From NCBI GenBank assembly GCA_900766745.1, contig CAAFWR010000033.1, positions 1 to 64,000 of the forward strand: a stretch of 64,000 nucleotides of DNA, read 5' to 3'. The DNA comes from Methanobacteriaceae archaeon. Its GTDB lineage: Archaea > Methanobacteriota > Methanobacteria > Methanobacteriales > Methanobacteriaceae. The position numbers and the translations under genes were made by a program. This document shows positions 16,837-26,757 of the stretch, piece by piece. Positions within the stretch are counted from its first letter, which is position 1. Each line of letters opens with the position of its first letter. Under the pieces are notes generated by a model, which worked only from the letters and a program-made list of their open reading frames with translations, did not search any database and was not told where the DNA came from.

Positions 16837-18216
16837 TTAATCTTCAATTTCATTATTGAAATCAAAAATTGCAGACTCAACAAGATCAAGCACTGATTTT
16901 TCTAAATCCGGATAAGTATAATCTACTGGAATTGGAATGTTATCACAATAAACCACTTCAAGACCACCATCAATAGCCTCTTTAGTAGCTACATCAACAG
17001 CAGCTGCTTTAAGTTCAGTAAGCATTACATCAGCATCATCAATATGAGCCGCAATATCTTCACGTAGCAATGGTCTATTAGCTAGATTAGAAGAGACACC
17101 TACAACCTCACAGTCATAATTTGTTTCTAAGTATTCAATTAGTTTAGTCTGTACATCACTTGGTGCAGTAGTGGCAAATAAGACTTTCTTACCAGAAATA
17201 TCTCCTAATGGTTTTGGTCTAAATACAGTAGCTACTAATTTAGCATCTGGATTGATCTTTTTAACATGTTCTTCAAGATATTTGATTTTTTCAGGATTTG
17301 CCATTGGCTCTTCACACATTGTCATAATAATTAAATCAGCAAAGCTGATTCTATAAGGGCCAAAATATTTAAGAATATTGTTTATAGGCTGATTTGCACC
17401 AACAAGAACAATGTTTTTATTTGTCTTAATTGGAGGAATAGCTGCGCCACTTCCTTCAAAAATAGCAAATTCCGCATCAACCTTGTTAGCAAGTTGGGCT
17501 CCTTTTTTCATATTAGTTAAAAACACTTCACCAGCCATACCCCCACCACAACGTCTACATCCTATTGTTAAAATACGACTCATTAAAGCATCTTCCCAAT
17601 GGTCACTAGCTGCATGAACACCTTTTTCAGCCTGTTCAAGTAAAAAATCAGGAGAAATTTTAATCTCATCACCATGAACAATTTCAGGTTCTTCAGGTCC
17701 CCCTCTGCCCATAGCTACTACACAAGGATTATGGCCTTTTTCGTGAAGCAATCTTGACACAAAACCAGATACTGCAGTTTTTCCAATTCTCTTACCAGTA
17801 CCAAGAATCTTGAGAGAAGGTTTTTCCATTATTTCATATTGAGTAACACCTTCAAATTTAAAATCAGGACCTTCATATGTGATGCCCTGTTCTAAAACCA
17901 AACAAGCTATTTTGAATCTTTTTTCATAGTCTAAAATAGGTTCATCACTTAAATCAAAAACAGTATCAACACCATAAATTTGAATCATATCTTTAATTAG
18001 TTTATATGGAATTCCCTTTTCTGTACCAAATTTAACTGGAACTCCAAGAATGTTAGAATATGAATCTTCATCTTCATTTTTTAATTTTTCAGTGCCCCCA
18101 ATAAAAACGGCAGCTTTCACATCATGATATTCAAGTTTATTTAGTGTGTCAATAGCTTCCTGTGTTACTGGAAGGTAGTGTTCACCATCAATTAAGCAAA
18201 GCATTTTTTTAGTCAA
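16837..18216 (-). CDS. cpgS: Cyclic 2,3-diphosphoglycerate synthetase
   Basis: ATP-driven formation of cyclic 2,3-diphosphoglycerate, a compatible solute and phosphate store of Methanobacteriales. About 459 residues, matching the known length. The central [16 protein letters not shown] is a P-loop; [27 protein letters not shown] and [11 protein letters not shown] are family motifs. The longest frame starts at GTG 18228, but that region is the GGTGAT ribosome site; TTG 18216, four bases on, is the likely start (ATG 18204 is another choice). Stands alone between the tetR group and UPF0058. Finding it in a likely mesophile fits a phosphate-storage role (inference). Confidence 0.88.
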   Translation of the reverse strand: MTKKMLCLIDGEHYLPVTQEAIDTLNKLEYHDVKAAVFIGGTEKLKNEDEDSYSNILGVPVKFGTEKGIPYKLIKDMIQIYGVDTVFDLSDEPILDYEKRFKIACLVLEQGITYEGPDFKFEGVTQYEIMEKPSLKILGTGKRIGKTAVSGFVSRLLHEKGHNPCVVAMGRGGPEEPEIVHGDEIKISPDFLLEQAEKGVHAASDHWEDALMSRILTIGCRRCGGGMAGEVFLTNMKKGAQLANKVDAEFAIFEGSGAAIPPIKTNKNIVLVGANQPINNILKYFGPYRISFADLIIMTMCEEPMANPEKIKYLEEHVKKINPDAKLVATVFRPKPLGDISGKKVLFATTAPSDVQTKLIEYLETNYDCEVVGVSSNLANRPLLREDIAAHIDDADVMLTELKAAAVDVATKEAIDGGLEVVYCDNIPIPVDYTYPDLEKSVLDLVESAIFDFNNEIED

Positions 18217-18306
18217 TACAATCACCACTGTAATATCATTTTATAAAGACTTATTATTTAAACTTAATTTAAAAATAGATAAATAAGGGGATAATGTTTA
18301 AATCCC

Positions 18307-18594
18307 TTAAACAGTTTTAAGTTCTCTTTCAGATTTAGCCACTAATTCTGCCAAAGAATTACATACATTCGGTGGAAGAGAATCGCTATCTTTATCTGAA
18401 ATAATTGTAGCTATAATTTTACAGAGAATGAAAATAGCATGTTTATGCTCTGCTTTAGTTTTATGAATATGATGTGGATTAATATTTAACATGATATACT
18501 CACTACAATCATTTTTTATCTGATCATTTTCTGCTACAAATTTTAAAACATAAACCAAAAACTTATGTAATTGTATCATTTCATCTTTATACAT
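18307..18594 (-). CDS. UPF0058 family protein
   Basis: 95 residues; MYKDEMIQLHKFLVYVLKFV and the later NPHHIHKTKAEHKHAIFIL match UPF0058, a small all-helical family of euryarchaea. Several His and Asp/Glu residues (NPHHIHKTKAEHKH, about 47-60) could bind a metal; function is unknown. It stands alone, with about 90 bases of A+T-rich DNA on the 3' side and 120 on the 5' side. No membrane segment. Confidence 0.75.
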   Translation of the reverse strand: MYKDEMIQLHKFLVYVLKFVAENDQIKNDCSEYIMLNINPHHIHKTKAEHKHAIFILCKIIATIISDKDSDSLPPNVCNSLAELVAKSERELKTV

Positions 18595-18715
18595 GTTATC
18601 TAACTCATTTCCAAAACATTAAATAATCAACATACCTATTCCTTTGTTATACACAATAAAAATATTAATAATTAATATTAAATTCATTATATTTAAAAAT
18701 ATAGCAAATTTATAA

Positions 18716-19501
18716 TTAATCACATAATCTTTTTATTAAATTATTTAAAATCAATGGTAATTCCTCATTAAGATAATCCAAACCTTTCTGGGTAATGCCA
18801 TTTTTTGTAGCTACTTTATTTACTAAATCATCACTGTTAAACAATTTTAGGTTTAATAAGTTTGCAGTACTAAAATTAGTTTCATTAAGATAGCTGTAAA
18901 CATCTTCATAATCCAGATTGGTAGAATTTGATAGCTCTCTTGCAAAAACTTCTGTTGCAAAAGCTATGAATGCAGGCATACAACTGGTCGTAATCGTGAG
19001 AGCTTCTAAATCATCATAATTATCTGTTGTAATTACATTACTAAATTTTGAGAATAGTTCTTCAATTTTTTCCTGATTTTCCTTTGATACATTTGTATTA
19101 TGGTAAAAAACTGATATCCCTGTTTTTTGTTTATTTGGATTTGCTTCTGATGAAATTGATGGAATTACACAAGAAATCTCACCATCATATACATTCTCTA
19201 TATCATAAAAGCTAATTCCAGCAGATGAATGAATCAAATAAGAATCTTCATCAAGAAAAGAAGCTATTTCTCCAATAACTTTAATTAAATCTGGGCTTTT
19301 AACTGAAATAAAAATAATATCAGAATCTTTAACGAGATCAACATTATTTTTATATACATTTATTCTTGAATCTAAATTCTCGAGTTTGGAAAGTGTTCTA
19401 CTGGAAATATTAATCCTGTTTTTATCAAGAAATCCAATATCTATAAGATTATCTGAGATTAGACTTCCAATATTACCATAACCAATAATTCCAAAATTCA
19501 T
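18716..19501 (-). CDS. Pyrroline-5-carboxylate reductase-like oxidoreductase
   Basis: 261 residues with a Rossmann start MNFGIIGYGNIGSLI (GxGxxG) and DSDIIFISVKSPDL and YLIHSSAGIS as in ProC. The C-terminal helical domain holds LEALTITTSCMPAFIAF, the counterpart of the ProC substrate region. True ProC makes proline from pyrroline-5-carboxylate, but the divergence here (SSRTLSKLENL rather than the usual NADP loop, and few conserved tail residues) leaves another imine reductase possible. It lies 10 bases downstream of the MraY-like gene, with a GAGGTTTATAA ribosome site before ATG 19501. Confidence 0.65.
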   Translation of the reverse strand: MNFGIIGYGNIGSLISDNLIDIGFLDKNRINISSRTLSKLENLDSRINVYKNNVDLVKDSDIIFISVKSPDLIKVIGEIASFLDEDSYLIHSSAGISFYDIENVYDGEISCVIPSISSEANPNKQKTGISVFYHNTNVSKENQEKIEELFSKFSNVITTDNYDDLEALTITTSCMPAFIAFATEVFARELSNSTNLDYEDVYSYLNETNFSTANLLNLKLFNSDDLVNKVATKNGITQKGLDYLNEELPLILNNLIKRLCD

Positions 19502-19511
19502 TTATAAACCT

Positions 19512-20528
19512 CTAAATATGATAAAACAGTTCTTTTATTTGGATAAAATTAACTAAAGTCTGCTGATTTAAAATACCTGGCATAACCAGTGCAATTAAAA
19601 TTCCAATAATACCAAAAACAATCCCAATACCCCACACAATTCTTACAGCTTTTTTTTCTTCAATTGGTTTTCTTAAAACAACCCTAATTAAAGATTTGAA
19701 TCCTACTTCTGGTCTTACAAGCTTTCCATCATCATTAACGTGTGTTGGTTCAAATTGTTGTCTTTCCATAACGCCAGCACTATAAAATTTAAGAGCAGCA
19801 TCAATAATATTTGGCAATAAAACAACAAAAGCGATTAATTTAACCCTACCAATAAAAGCAATACATACGATAGCCGCACCAATAATCAATGTACCAGTAT
19901 CACCTGGAAATACCTTAGCAGGATGTTTATTAAAGTATAAAAATGCAATAAGAGCCCCTAACATACTCATACTAATAATTGTAACATCATATTTTCCAAG
20001 AATAATACATGAAATAGTTAACGAAGTTAAAGAGATAATACCTAAACCTGATTCAATACCGTTTAAACCAGCCAGCATATTAGTAATGTTAGCACCAATA
20101 GAAAGAGCTATTGGAATACATATTAAATAAATGATTCCTGCATTAGCTGGAGCAGCCCAGATTAAAGGAATTCCTGCTAAAAACAGTAAAAAGAATTTTT
20201 CTTTAGATGAAAGAACTAATAAATCATCAACAATACCAATAATTCCAACAAGTAAAATAACAACTAAAACAATAATCAATTGGAATGTTAAAAGATCATG
20301 CATACCAATTCCAGCAAAAATACCTATAATAAAACCAAAAAGAATACCAAATCCGCCCATTTCAGCCACTACAGGTTTCCAGGACTTATGAATATCTTTA
20401 CCAACAATCTCTGCTTTTTCAAGTTTACCAATTATTTTCGGCATAGAAAGCCGAGTGACTAAAAATGATACAATACCACATATGATAGCAATAACATATA
20501 ATGGTAATTGTGGAAGAATGTTACTCAT
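19512..20528 (-). CDS. MraY/WecA-type phospho-sugar transferase (glycosyltransferase 4)
   Basis: Integral membrane enzyme moving a UDP-sugar phosphate onto polyprenyl phosphate, the first membrane step in pseudomurein or glycan synthesis. About 338 residues, about ten membrane helices. IVGIVDDLLVLSSKEKFFLLF (split: IVGIVDDLL and SSKEKFF, about 97-117) holds the DD of the Mg site; NMLAGLNGIESGLG (about 149-162) and VFPGDTGTLIIGA are the other signature loops, and HVNDDGK is near the C-terminus. GTG 20537 lies in an AAGTGAT ribosome site; ATG 20528 is preferred. The two-HTH protein gene is just upstream. Which sugar is used cannot be told. Confidence 0.9.
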   Translation of the reverse strand: MSNILPQLPLYVIAIICGIVSFLVTRLSMPKIIGKLEKAEIVGKDIHKSWKPVVAEMGGFGILFGFIIGIFAGIGMHDLLTFQLIIVLVVILLVGIIGIVDDLLVLSSKEKFFLLFLAGIPLIWAAPANAGIIYLICIPIALSIGANITNMLAGLNGIESGLGIISLTSLTISCIILGKYDVTIISMSMLGALIAFLYFNKHPAKVFPGDTGTLIIGAAIVCIAFIGRVKLIAFVVLLPNIIDAALKFYSAGVMERQQFEPTHVNDDGKLVRPEVGFKSLIRVVLRKPIEEKKAVRIVWGIGIVFGIIGILIALVMPGILNQQTLVNFIQIKELFYHI

Positions 20529-20537
20529 AGAAATCAC

Positions 20538-21023
20538 TTATTTTTTATTTAAAATATAATACACTGACCTTAAAGGAATGTTTAACTCATCAGAGATATC
20601 TTTAGGTTTTTTACCCCCATTCATCATCTTATGAATTAATTCTTTTTTATCATCGTCATATTTTCTTTTACGATTATTAAATTTAAAATTTTCATCATAG
20701 CTTTTAATCAAATAATACACCTTAGAAAGACTAATTCCCAATTGTTTAGAAATCTCTTTAGCAGATAAACCTGATTTAGCTAGTTTAACCACATTAGATC
20801 CTAATAAATCATATTTGGATTTTCTGCCTCTCTTATGGTTCTTTATCTGAACTTCGATATCCAACGAACTAAGCGCATCAATATAAGTTTTAGAAATTCT
20901 ATTATAGATACTTTTAGAACATGTAATCGTATGTAAACTAGGATATTTGTCCATTAGCTCCAATATTTTTGATGAACTTAGAGATTGATTAATATGAACT
21001 TCAGTAATATCCTCATTTTCCAT
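20538..21023 (-). CDS. Two-helix-turn-helix DNA-binding protein
   Basis: 161 residues. After an N-terminal region weakly resembling DUF1699 (VHINQSLSSSKILELMDKYP then ITCSKSIYNRIS) there is a basic linker KNHKRGRKSKYD and two HTH units: LAKSGLSAKEISKQLGISLS (about 81-100) and HKMMNGGKKPKDISDELNIP (about 129-148), both ending in a VYYLI/VYYIL recognition-helix pattern as in resolvase-type HTHs. It probably binds a paired site. ATG 21023 follows AGTGG. Just upstream lies the DUF530-like gene, just downstream the MraY-like gene; it may regulate this operon. Targets unknown. Confidence 0.7.
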   Translation of the reverse strand: MENEDITEVHINQSLSSSKILELMDKYPSLHTITCSKSIYNRISKTYIDALSSLDIEVQIKNHKRGRKSKYDLLGSNVVKLAKSGLSAKEISKQLGISLSKVYYLIKSYDENFKFNNRKRKYDDDKKELIHKMMNGGKKPKDISDELNIPLRSVYYILNKK

Positions 21024-21031
21024 TAAAACCA

Positions 21032-22609
21032 CTATTTTTTAATAAGTTCTAAAAATTTCTTAGATTTCTCACTTTTAGGCTTTTTGAGTTTTTCAATAGT
21101 TTCAATTTCCTTATTGATTTTAGATTCATTAATATTGAAAATGTTCCCTAAAGTTTTAACATCAATATCTGTATTTAAATTAATTAAAGCAGAACCAATA
21201 GCTGGATTGTAAACTTTAAAATTAGAGTTGCTAAGTAAATTTTCAATATGGAACTTCTCATAAAGAATATAATCCATATTAGGAATGGAAATAATTTTCA
21301 AATCAGTTTCTTCATTTAATGCATTAATAGCTTTATTATAATTAGTTTGAAATGCTTTTCTTTGTTGTCTGTCTAAATCTGTACGAATAGTAGGAAAAGG
21401 CCCATTAACAAATTGACGGTTATAATGAGAGGTTGTTAGATAGTATCTAAATACATCCCACATTATTAAAACTAATGGAATATTAGTGAAAATATGTTTT
21501 TCAATATTCTCTCTTTTTTTAAAATCCCTTTTTAAAGAACTAACCAAATTACCAGAGCTATCCATATATCCTAACTCTTTTAATTCTCGCTCTATTTCTC
21601 CAGTTCTCCAAAGCTCTAATCCTTCAGTGTCATATTTCTCAATAAAAATAGGGTGTGTATTGTTATATTTAAAAATAATTTCATCATATTTATTTATTCT
21701 TTTAAAATCTGTAAGTTCTTTTTTAAGTATAGAATCTTTAATACTACTTACAAGATGTTCCCCATATTTGACATAAGCTATAGCAAGAGCATTTCTTGCA
21801 TTTTTATCATCAATGATAGCTGGTTTTGTTCTGTTGAATCTTAAACCTTCAATTCTAACATTCCTACCATATTTCTCTCTAATTTTTTCTTCATAATTGT
21901 CAAGAAATTCTGATCCCAATGTTAGATTTTTACGAACCCACCCTTTATTTTCATCTTTGAATCTTATAACCAATGATATAGTTTTTACAACACCACTACG
22001 CTCTTGTTTAAGGAAGTTTAATACTTTTTTAAATGCTTCTCTTCCCCAATCTGAGAACTGACTCATTAAAACCATATAATTACCTGATAAAGGTAAGAAT
22101 GGCAGAATTTCTAATCTGTAGGATTTATCTTTATTAATCTTAAATGAAAACTTTTTACTGCCACAGCTACATTTTCCATCAAGATTTTTATATTCATCAA
22201 TTTTATATTGTTTATAACATGAATCACATTTTATGTTAGCATACTTGTTTAAATTGCCTAGAGCTATCCTGTGTGCATCAATGGCTGATTTTACCCTTTC
22301 CAGAATATTTTTTTTGGCATTTGCCTTTATTCTAAATTGCTGATTATGGTGGCTATGTTCACCTCGTTCTTCAATAGGAATTTCTCCAATAGTTCCTGTC
22401 CCATATTTATTTAAAGACCTAAATGGGGTTTTATATCCTTGAAAATCCATAGAGTTTCTTAATTCTATTAATTGATCTAGTCTATCATCTAATTTAAAGT
22501 ATAAATCTTTAAAATAGTCAAAATCGTCAATAGTGTCTAAAATTATTTCTTCTTTTGAAATTTCTGAAAGAAAACTCTCAGCACTATTTATCAGTCTAGA
22601 TTCAATCAA
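21032..22609 (-). CDS. DUF530-like large protein of unknown function
   Basis: 525 residues, soluble, highly charged. A zinc-ribbon-like CDSCYKQYKIDEYKNLDGK then CSCGSKKF (about 134-158) lies in the N-terminal third, followed by LEILPFLPLSGNYMVLM and a helical tail rich in Lys. Size and ribbon suggest the methanogen DUF530 family; this was assigned by recall, not by search. Start is TTG 22609 after GGTGGTG. Next gene downstream is the two-HTH protein; MetRS lies upstream with 26 bases between. Possible nucleic-acid-related role because of the zinc ribbon and basic patches (inference). Confidence 0.5.
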   Translation of the reverse strand: MIESRLINSAESFLSEISKEEIILDTIDDFDYFKDLYFKLDDRLDQLIELRNSMDFQGYKTPFRSLNKYGTGTIGEIPIEERGEHSHHNQQFRIKANAKKNILERVKSAIDAHRIALGNLNKYANIKCDSCYKQYKIDEYKNLDGKCSCGSKKFSFKINKDKSYRLEILPFLPLSGNYMVLMSQFSDWGREAFKKVLNFLKQERSGVVKTISLVIRFKDENKGWVRKNLTLGSEFLDNYEEKIREKYGRNVRIEGLRFNRTKPAIIDDKNARNALAIAYVKYGEHLVSSIKDSILKKELTDFKRINKYDEIIFKYNNTHPIFIEKYDTEGLELWRTGEIERELKELGYMDSSGNLVSSLKRDFKKRENIEKHIFTNIPLVLIMWDVFRYYLTTSHYNRQFVNGPFPTIRTDLDRQQRKAFQTNYNKAINALNEETDLKIISIPNMDYILYEKFHIENLLSNSNFKVYNPAIGSALINLNTDIDVKTLGNIFNINESKINKEIETIEKLKKPKSEKSKKFLELIKK

Positions 22610-22635
22610 TTTACACCACCAAGGATTAGATTATT

Positions 22636-24627
22636 TCATTGAATTCTTTCGCCTATTTCACATTCATCTGGTGTTAATAAAGCTCCACTTTCACCAGTAG
22701 CTAATATCATACCTTCTGAAAGTGTTCCGAATAATTTAGCTGGTTTGAGATTTACCACAACAGCTACTTTTCTGTCTATTAATTCTTCAGGATCATAGAA
22801 TTTAGCAAGGCCTGCTACGATTTGTCTTACTTCATCACCGATGTCTACTTGTAATTTTAATAGTTTATCTGATTTTTCTATTTTTTCCGCTTCTTTAATT
22901 TGTCCAATTTTAATTTCTACTTTGTCAAAATCATCTATTGTTATAATATCACTCATATTTTCATCCTCTTTTTCTTCTGTAATTTTTAAAGTTTCATTTA
23001 ATTTTGCAATTTGTGCATCAATTACATCATCATCGATTTTCTTAAATAATGGTTTTGCTTTATTTATTTCATGTCCTGCTGGAAGAGGAACAATCGCTTC
23101 GTCCCATTTTTCAGGAATATCTATATTAATGATTTCAGCAATTGCATCAGCTTTAGTTGGTATATATGGTTTAAGAACTATAGCTAATGTTTTAGCCAGT
23201 TGATTTGAAAGATATAACGTATTAGCTGCTTTTTGTGGATTTTCTTTTACAGCTTTCCATGGTTCCTGGTCATTGAAGTATTTATTTCCAAGTTTACATA
23301 CTCTAAATATTTCAAGTAAACCATCTCTAAACTCATAGTCTGTAATGAACTCGCCCACTTTATCTGGAAGCTCACGAATAAGTTTTTCAAATTCCATGTC
23401 TTCATCAGAAGGGTCTTTATATTCTGGAATTTTACCATCAAAGAATTTATGGGTAAATGTAAAGGTTCTATGTAAGAAGTTACCAATTACATCAGCTAGT
23501 CCATCATTATTTCTTCTTTGGAAATCTTTCCATGAGAAATCAGTATCCTTATTTAAAGGAGCGTTAATTGTTAAATAAAAACGTAAAAGGTCTGGGTCAA
23601 ATTGATCTACAAAGTCTGAAATCCAAACAACCCAATTTTTACTTGTAGACATTTTCTGTCCTTCAAGTGATAAAAATTCACCAGCATATATATTGTCAGG
23701 CATTTTACATCCATATGCTGAAAGTAAAGCTGGCCAGAATATTGAATGGTGATAAATAATATCTTTACCAATGAAATGAACAACATAGTCATTCCAGTAA
23801 TCTTCCCATTTAATACCAGTTTCATCTGACCATTGTGAAGCTGATGAGATGTAACCTAAAAATGCTTCACCCCAAACATAAATTACTTTACCTAATGCCT
23901 CATCTAATGGAACTGGTATGCCCCAATCCATATCACGAGTCAAAACCCAATCGTTTAATCCTTCTTTAAGCCAGTTTTTAGCATAATTACGAACATTTGG
24001 AGGGAGATTAATATTGTTATCAATATAGTTTTCAACTACATCCTGAAACTCACTTAATTTAAAGAAATACTGATAGCTGTCTTTAATAACTGGAGTGCTT
24101 CCACATGTTAAGCATTTAGGATCTTCAAGCTCAGTTGGATCTAAAACTCTGCCGCATTTTTCACAGTGATCTCCACGAGCTTCAGAACCACAAACAGGAC
24201 AAATACCTTCCACATACCTATCAGGTAAGAATTTATTACAATTTTCACAAAAGAGCTGAGTAATATCTTTTTTATAGATATAACCTTTATTATATAAATC
24301 TAAAAAGAAATTTTGAGCAATATCATAATGTCTTTCATCAGTAGTTCTTGTAAAATTATCTAATGAAATATTCATTGACTTAATATCATCAGCAATCATA
24401 TCATGATATCTTTTAGAAACTTCAATAGGTTTTATATTTTCATTATCTGCTTTTACAGCAATTGGTGTTCCATGTTCATCACTAGCGCAAACCATTAATA
24501 CATCATTACCAATCATCCTATTATATCTTGCATAAATATCAGCCGGAAGATAAGTGGAGCGTAAATGCCCTAAATGACATGGGCCATTAGCATATGGAAG
24601 TGCACATGATATAAAAATCTTTGACAT
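22636..24627 (-). CDS. metG: Methionyl-tRNA synthetase
   Basis: Charges tRNA-Met. 663 residues from ATG 24627 (GGAGA nine bases upstream); the frame extends further but [15 protein letters not shown] is the true N-terminus. CHLGHLRS is the HIGH motif, [11 protein letters not shown] (about 313-323) is KMSKS, and four CxxC pairs (CENC, CPVC, CEKC, CLTC) form two zinc knuckles. The last 105 or so residues are an EMAP-II/OB-fold tRNA-binding domain ([20 protein letters not shown]). An internal ATG (22956) with a GAGGATGA site precedes that domain and might yield it separately. Transcribed divergently from priL. Confidence 0.96.
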   Translation of the reverse strand: MSKIFISCALPYANGPCHLGHLRSTYLPADIYARYNRMIGNDVLMVCASDEHGTPIAVKADNENIKPIEVSKRYHDMIADDIKSMNISLDNFTRTTDERHYDIAQNFFLDLYNKGYIYKKDITQLFCENCNKFLPDRYVEGICPVCGSEARGDHCEKCGRVLDPTELEDPKCLTCGSTPVIKDSYQYFFKLSEFQDVVENYIDNNINLPPNVRNYAKNWLKEGLNDWVLTRDMDWGIPVPLDEALGKVIYVWGEAFLGYISSASQWSDETGIKWEDYWNDYVVHFIGKDIIYHHSIFWPALLSAYGCKMPDNIYAGEFLSLEGQKMSTSKNWVVWISDFVDQFDPDLLRFYLTINAPLNKDTDFSWKDFQRRNNDGLADVIGNFLHRTFTFTHKFFDGKIPEYKDPSDEDMEFEKLIRELPDKVGEFITDYEFRDGLLEIFRVCKLGNKYFNDQEPWKAVKENPQKAANTLYLSNQLAKTLAIVLKPYIPTKADAIAEIINIDIPEKWDEAIVPLPAGHEINKAKPLFKKIDDDVIDAQIAKLNETLKITEEKEDENMSDIITIDDFDKVEIKIGQIKEAEKIEKSDKLLKLQVDIGDEVRQIVAGLAKFYDPEELIDRKVAVVVNLKPAKLFGTLSEGMILATGESGALLTPDECEIGERIQ

Positions 24628-24742
24628 ATTAATTATTTCTCCATTAAAATTCAAATTCAATATTAATAAAGAATATGATTTTATAAACATTTAAAAGTAT
24701 TGTTCAAAATTTATTAATAAAATAACTTACAATATTAAATTC

Positions 24743-26071
24743 ATGGTAGCGATTTCATATATTAACCCACTTTCAGATGAAGGAAGAAACATCTTAAGAG
24801 ATTATGGAGACTTAAATCAATTAAATGAGGAAAATGATGATTTAATAAACATCATAATGCACACACCTAATCAAATAATCTCAAATGATGACATTATACC
24901 GAAATCAATAAAAGAATTAGCTATTAATAGAATAAAATGGGCAATAGAGAAAAAATACAACAAGAATTTTAACCAAAGAGAATATGAATATTTTTTAAAT
25001 GATGAAATTGGTGAAGAAGATGTAATAGCCTTTCATATTCTATGTCAAGCTCTAGCTATCCAATTTAACCCACTTTCAAGAGAAGTGAAAATTTTTATTG
25101 AATCAATTGGAAAAATAATCGAAGAAAAACTATCAAAGATAACTCCAACAACCAGATATCAAATGATTGATGAAATATTAAGAGACATATCTGTTGATGG
25201 GTCTATAAAATGGACTTCTTTAAAAGATGTTATAGGAACTAAAAAACTATCATTGATTCAATTATTACTTGATAATGGAGAAATAATCCTTGAAAAAGAG
25301 GAATTTTTAGAAAAATATGGCAATAAATTTGATGGAAGACCAGCAGACAAAATATACGATATTATTGTTGGTCAAAAGATAAAAGAATGGATTCTTTCAA
25401 GATTAATCATGCAGAACACTGAAAAATATATTAAAAGAATCAAAGAAATGTCAAAAAGAATAGAAATCCATCCAGCCATATTAGAACTTGGAGAAGAATT
25501 AAAAAAAATGATTCCTGAAGAAATAAGCAAATATAATACATTTTATGAAGGAAGTGGTGGAATTTACGGTACTGTTAAAGGTGGAAAACTCATACCCGAA
25601 GCATTTCCTCCATGTATTCAAAATACAATTGACGGTGTGAGCTCTGGAGGCCGTAATGATGCAATTGTACTCCTTTTAACATCTTTTATATCATATGCAA
25701 GATTATATCCTGGCATTTTTAGTAGAGATGAAAATGTTAAAGTCTCAGATATTGATTCTGATTTATCAATTACTGAAAATGAAATACTTCCAATTATTTA
25801 TCAGGCAGCTGATAACTGTAGTCCTCCATTATTTGATGACCAACCACAAGAAAAGCTCAATATTATATCAAAACTAGGGTTTGGTCTTCATGACGAAATT
25901 AACCTTGAAAATGAAGGAGAAACAACATGGTATACTCCAATGAGTTGTGAAAAAATAAAAATGCACTTGCCACAGCTTTGTAAAGAAGACTCTTCATGTA
26001 AAGGTATTAATAACCCATTATCCTGTTATGGACGTAAAAAATATCAAATTGACAAAAAAGAGAAAGGTTGA
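24743..26071 (+). CDS. priL: DNA primase large subunit
   Basis: Noncatalytic subunit of the archaeal/eukaryal-type primase that makes RNA primers with PriS at replication origins and on the lagging strand. 442 residues. The four Cys of the C-terminal [4Fe-4S] domain are seen in FPPCIQNTI (about 290), DNCSPPLF, MPS-like MSCEKIKMHLP and NPLSCYGRKKY (about 430). N-terminal ISYINPLSDEGRNILRDYG is also conserved. No ribosome site is found, so the message may be leaderless. priS is not adjacent: an inverted 540-bp gene lies between the two. Confidence 0.93.
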   Translation: MVAISYINPLSDEGRNILRDYGDLNQLNEENDDLINIIMHTPNQIISNDDIIPKSIKELAINRIKWAIEKKYNKNFNQREYEYFLNDEIGEEDVIAFHILCQALAIQFNPLSREVKIFIESIGKIIEEKLSKITPTTRYQMIDEILRDISVDGSIKWTSLKDVIGTKKLSLIQLLLDNGEIILEKEEFLEKYGNKFDGRPADKIYDIIVGQKIKEWILSRLIMQNTEKYIKRIKEMSKRIEIHPAILELGEELKKMIPEEISKYNTFYEGSGGIYGTVKGGKLIPEAFPPCIQNTIDGVSSGGRNDAIVLLLTSFISYARLYPGIFSRDENVKVSDIDSDLSITENEILPIIYQAADNCSPPLFDDQPQEKLNIISKLGFGLHDEINLENEGETTWYTPMSCEKIKMHLPQLCKEDSSCKGINNPLSCYGRKKYQIDKKEKG

Positions 26072-26611
26072 TCATACATATTGATCAACAGTTTTAAATG
26101 TATAATGTTCTTCTTGAATTGCATCATAATACTCATTTAAAACTCCTGCTTCCCATTTATTATAATTCCAATACTCATTTTCCTCAAATCTATCTGCTAA
26201 AATAGTTATTTTTCTTGCATCTTCATCAATGCCATGTTCTTTACAAAATTCAGATAGTATATCTGGAGTATAACCTGACGGATCATCATTGAACTCCTCA
26301 TATTCTTCATATTCTTCTTCTGATAATAAATCTTTAGCACTTACTGGGTCTTCTGAAGATAAAATAGTATATAAAACTATAAAAATATCATCTTTTAATG
26401 GCAACTGGTTTGGTTCTAGTGATAAACCTAAAACTTTACCTGTCTCTAGATTTAAAATTGTATATCCAGATTGCTGACATGCAACCCAATGATTATATGC
26501 TGGTGATACAATATCTTTTGGACTTAAATCTGATAAAATAGTTTTAAGATATTCTACACCAATAACTTCTACATATTCTTCCCCATTTTTATTATTTTCT
26601 TCTCCATCCAT
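26072..26611 (-). CDS. Acidic protein of unknown function between priL and priS
   Basis: 179 residues, strongly acidic (for example SEEEYEEYEEFNDDP about 99-113), no membrane segment and no recognised domain. AGGTGAT precedes ATG 26611. It runs against priL (its stop touches the end of priL) and diverges from priS. The segment AYNHWVACQQSGYTILNLETGK reads like a compact folded domain. The orientation means it is not cotranscribed with either primase gene. Function unknown; a replication-linked role would be guesswork based only on position. Confidence 0.7.
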   Translation of the reverse strand: MDGEENNKNGEEYVEVIGVEYLKTILSDLSPKDIVSPAYNHWVACQQSGYTILNLETGKVLGLSLEPNQLPLKDDIFIVLYTILSSEDPVSAKDLLSEEEYEEYEEFNDDPSGYTPDILSEFCKEHGIDEDARKITILADRFEENEYWNYNKWEAGVLNEYYDAIQEEHYTFKTVDQYV

Positions 26612-26757
26612 ATTATCACCTATTGATTGTTATTAAAATTTAAATATTAATCTTAACCCTTTATAATAATTTCTATACAATTACTAAAACACAAATTATT
26701 TTTATTAAAAATTTTAATATAATAACTTAAAGAATTTATATATTGGTAATGGTTTTT

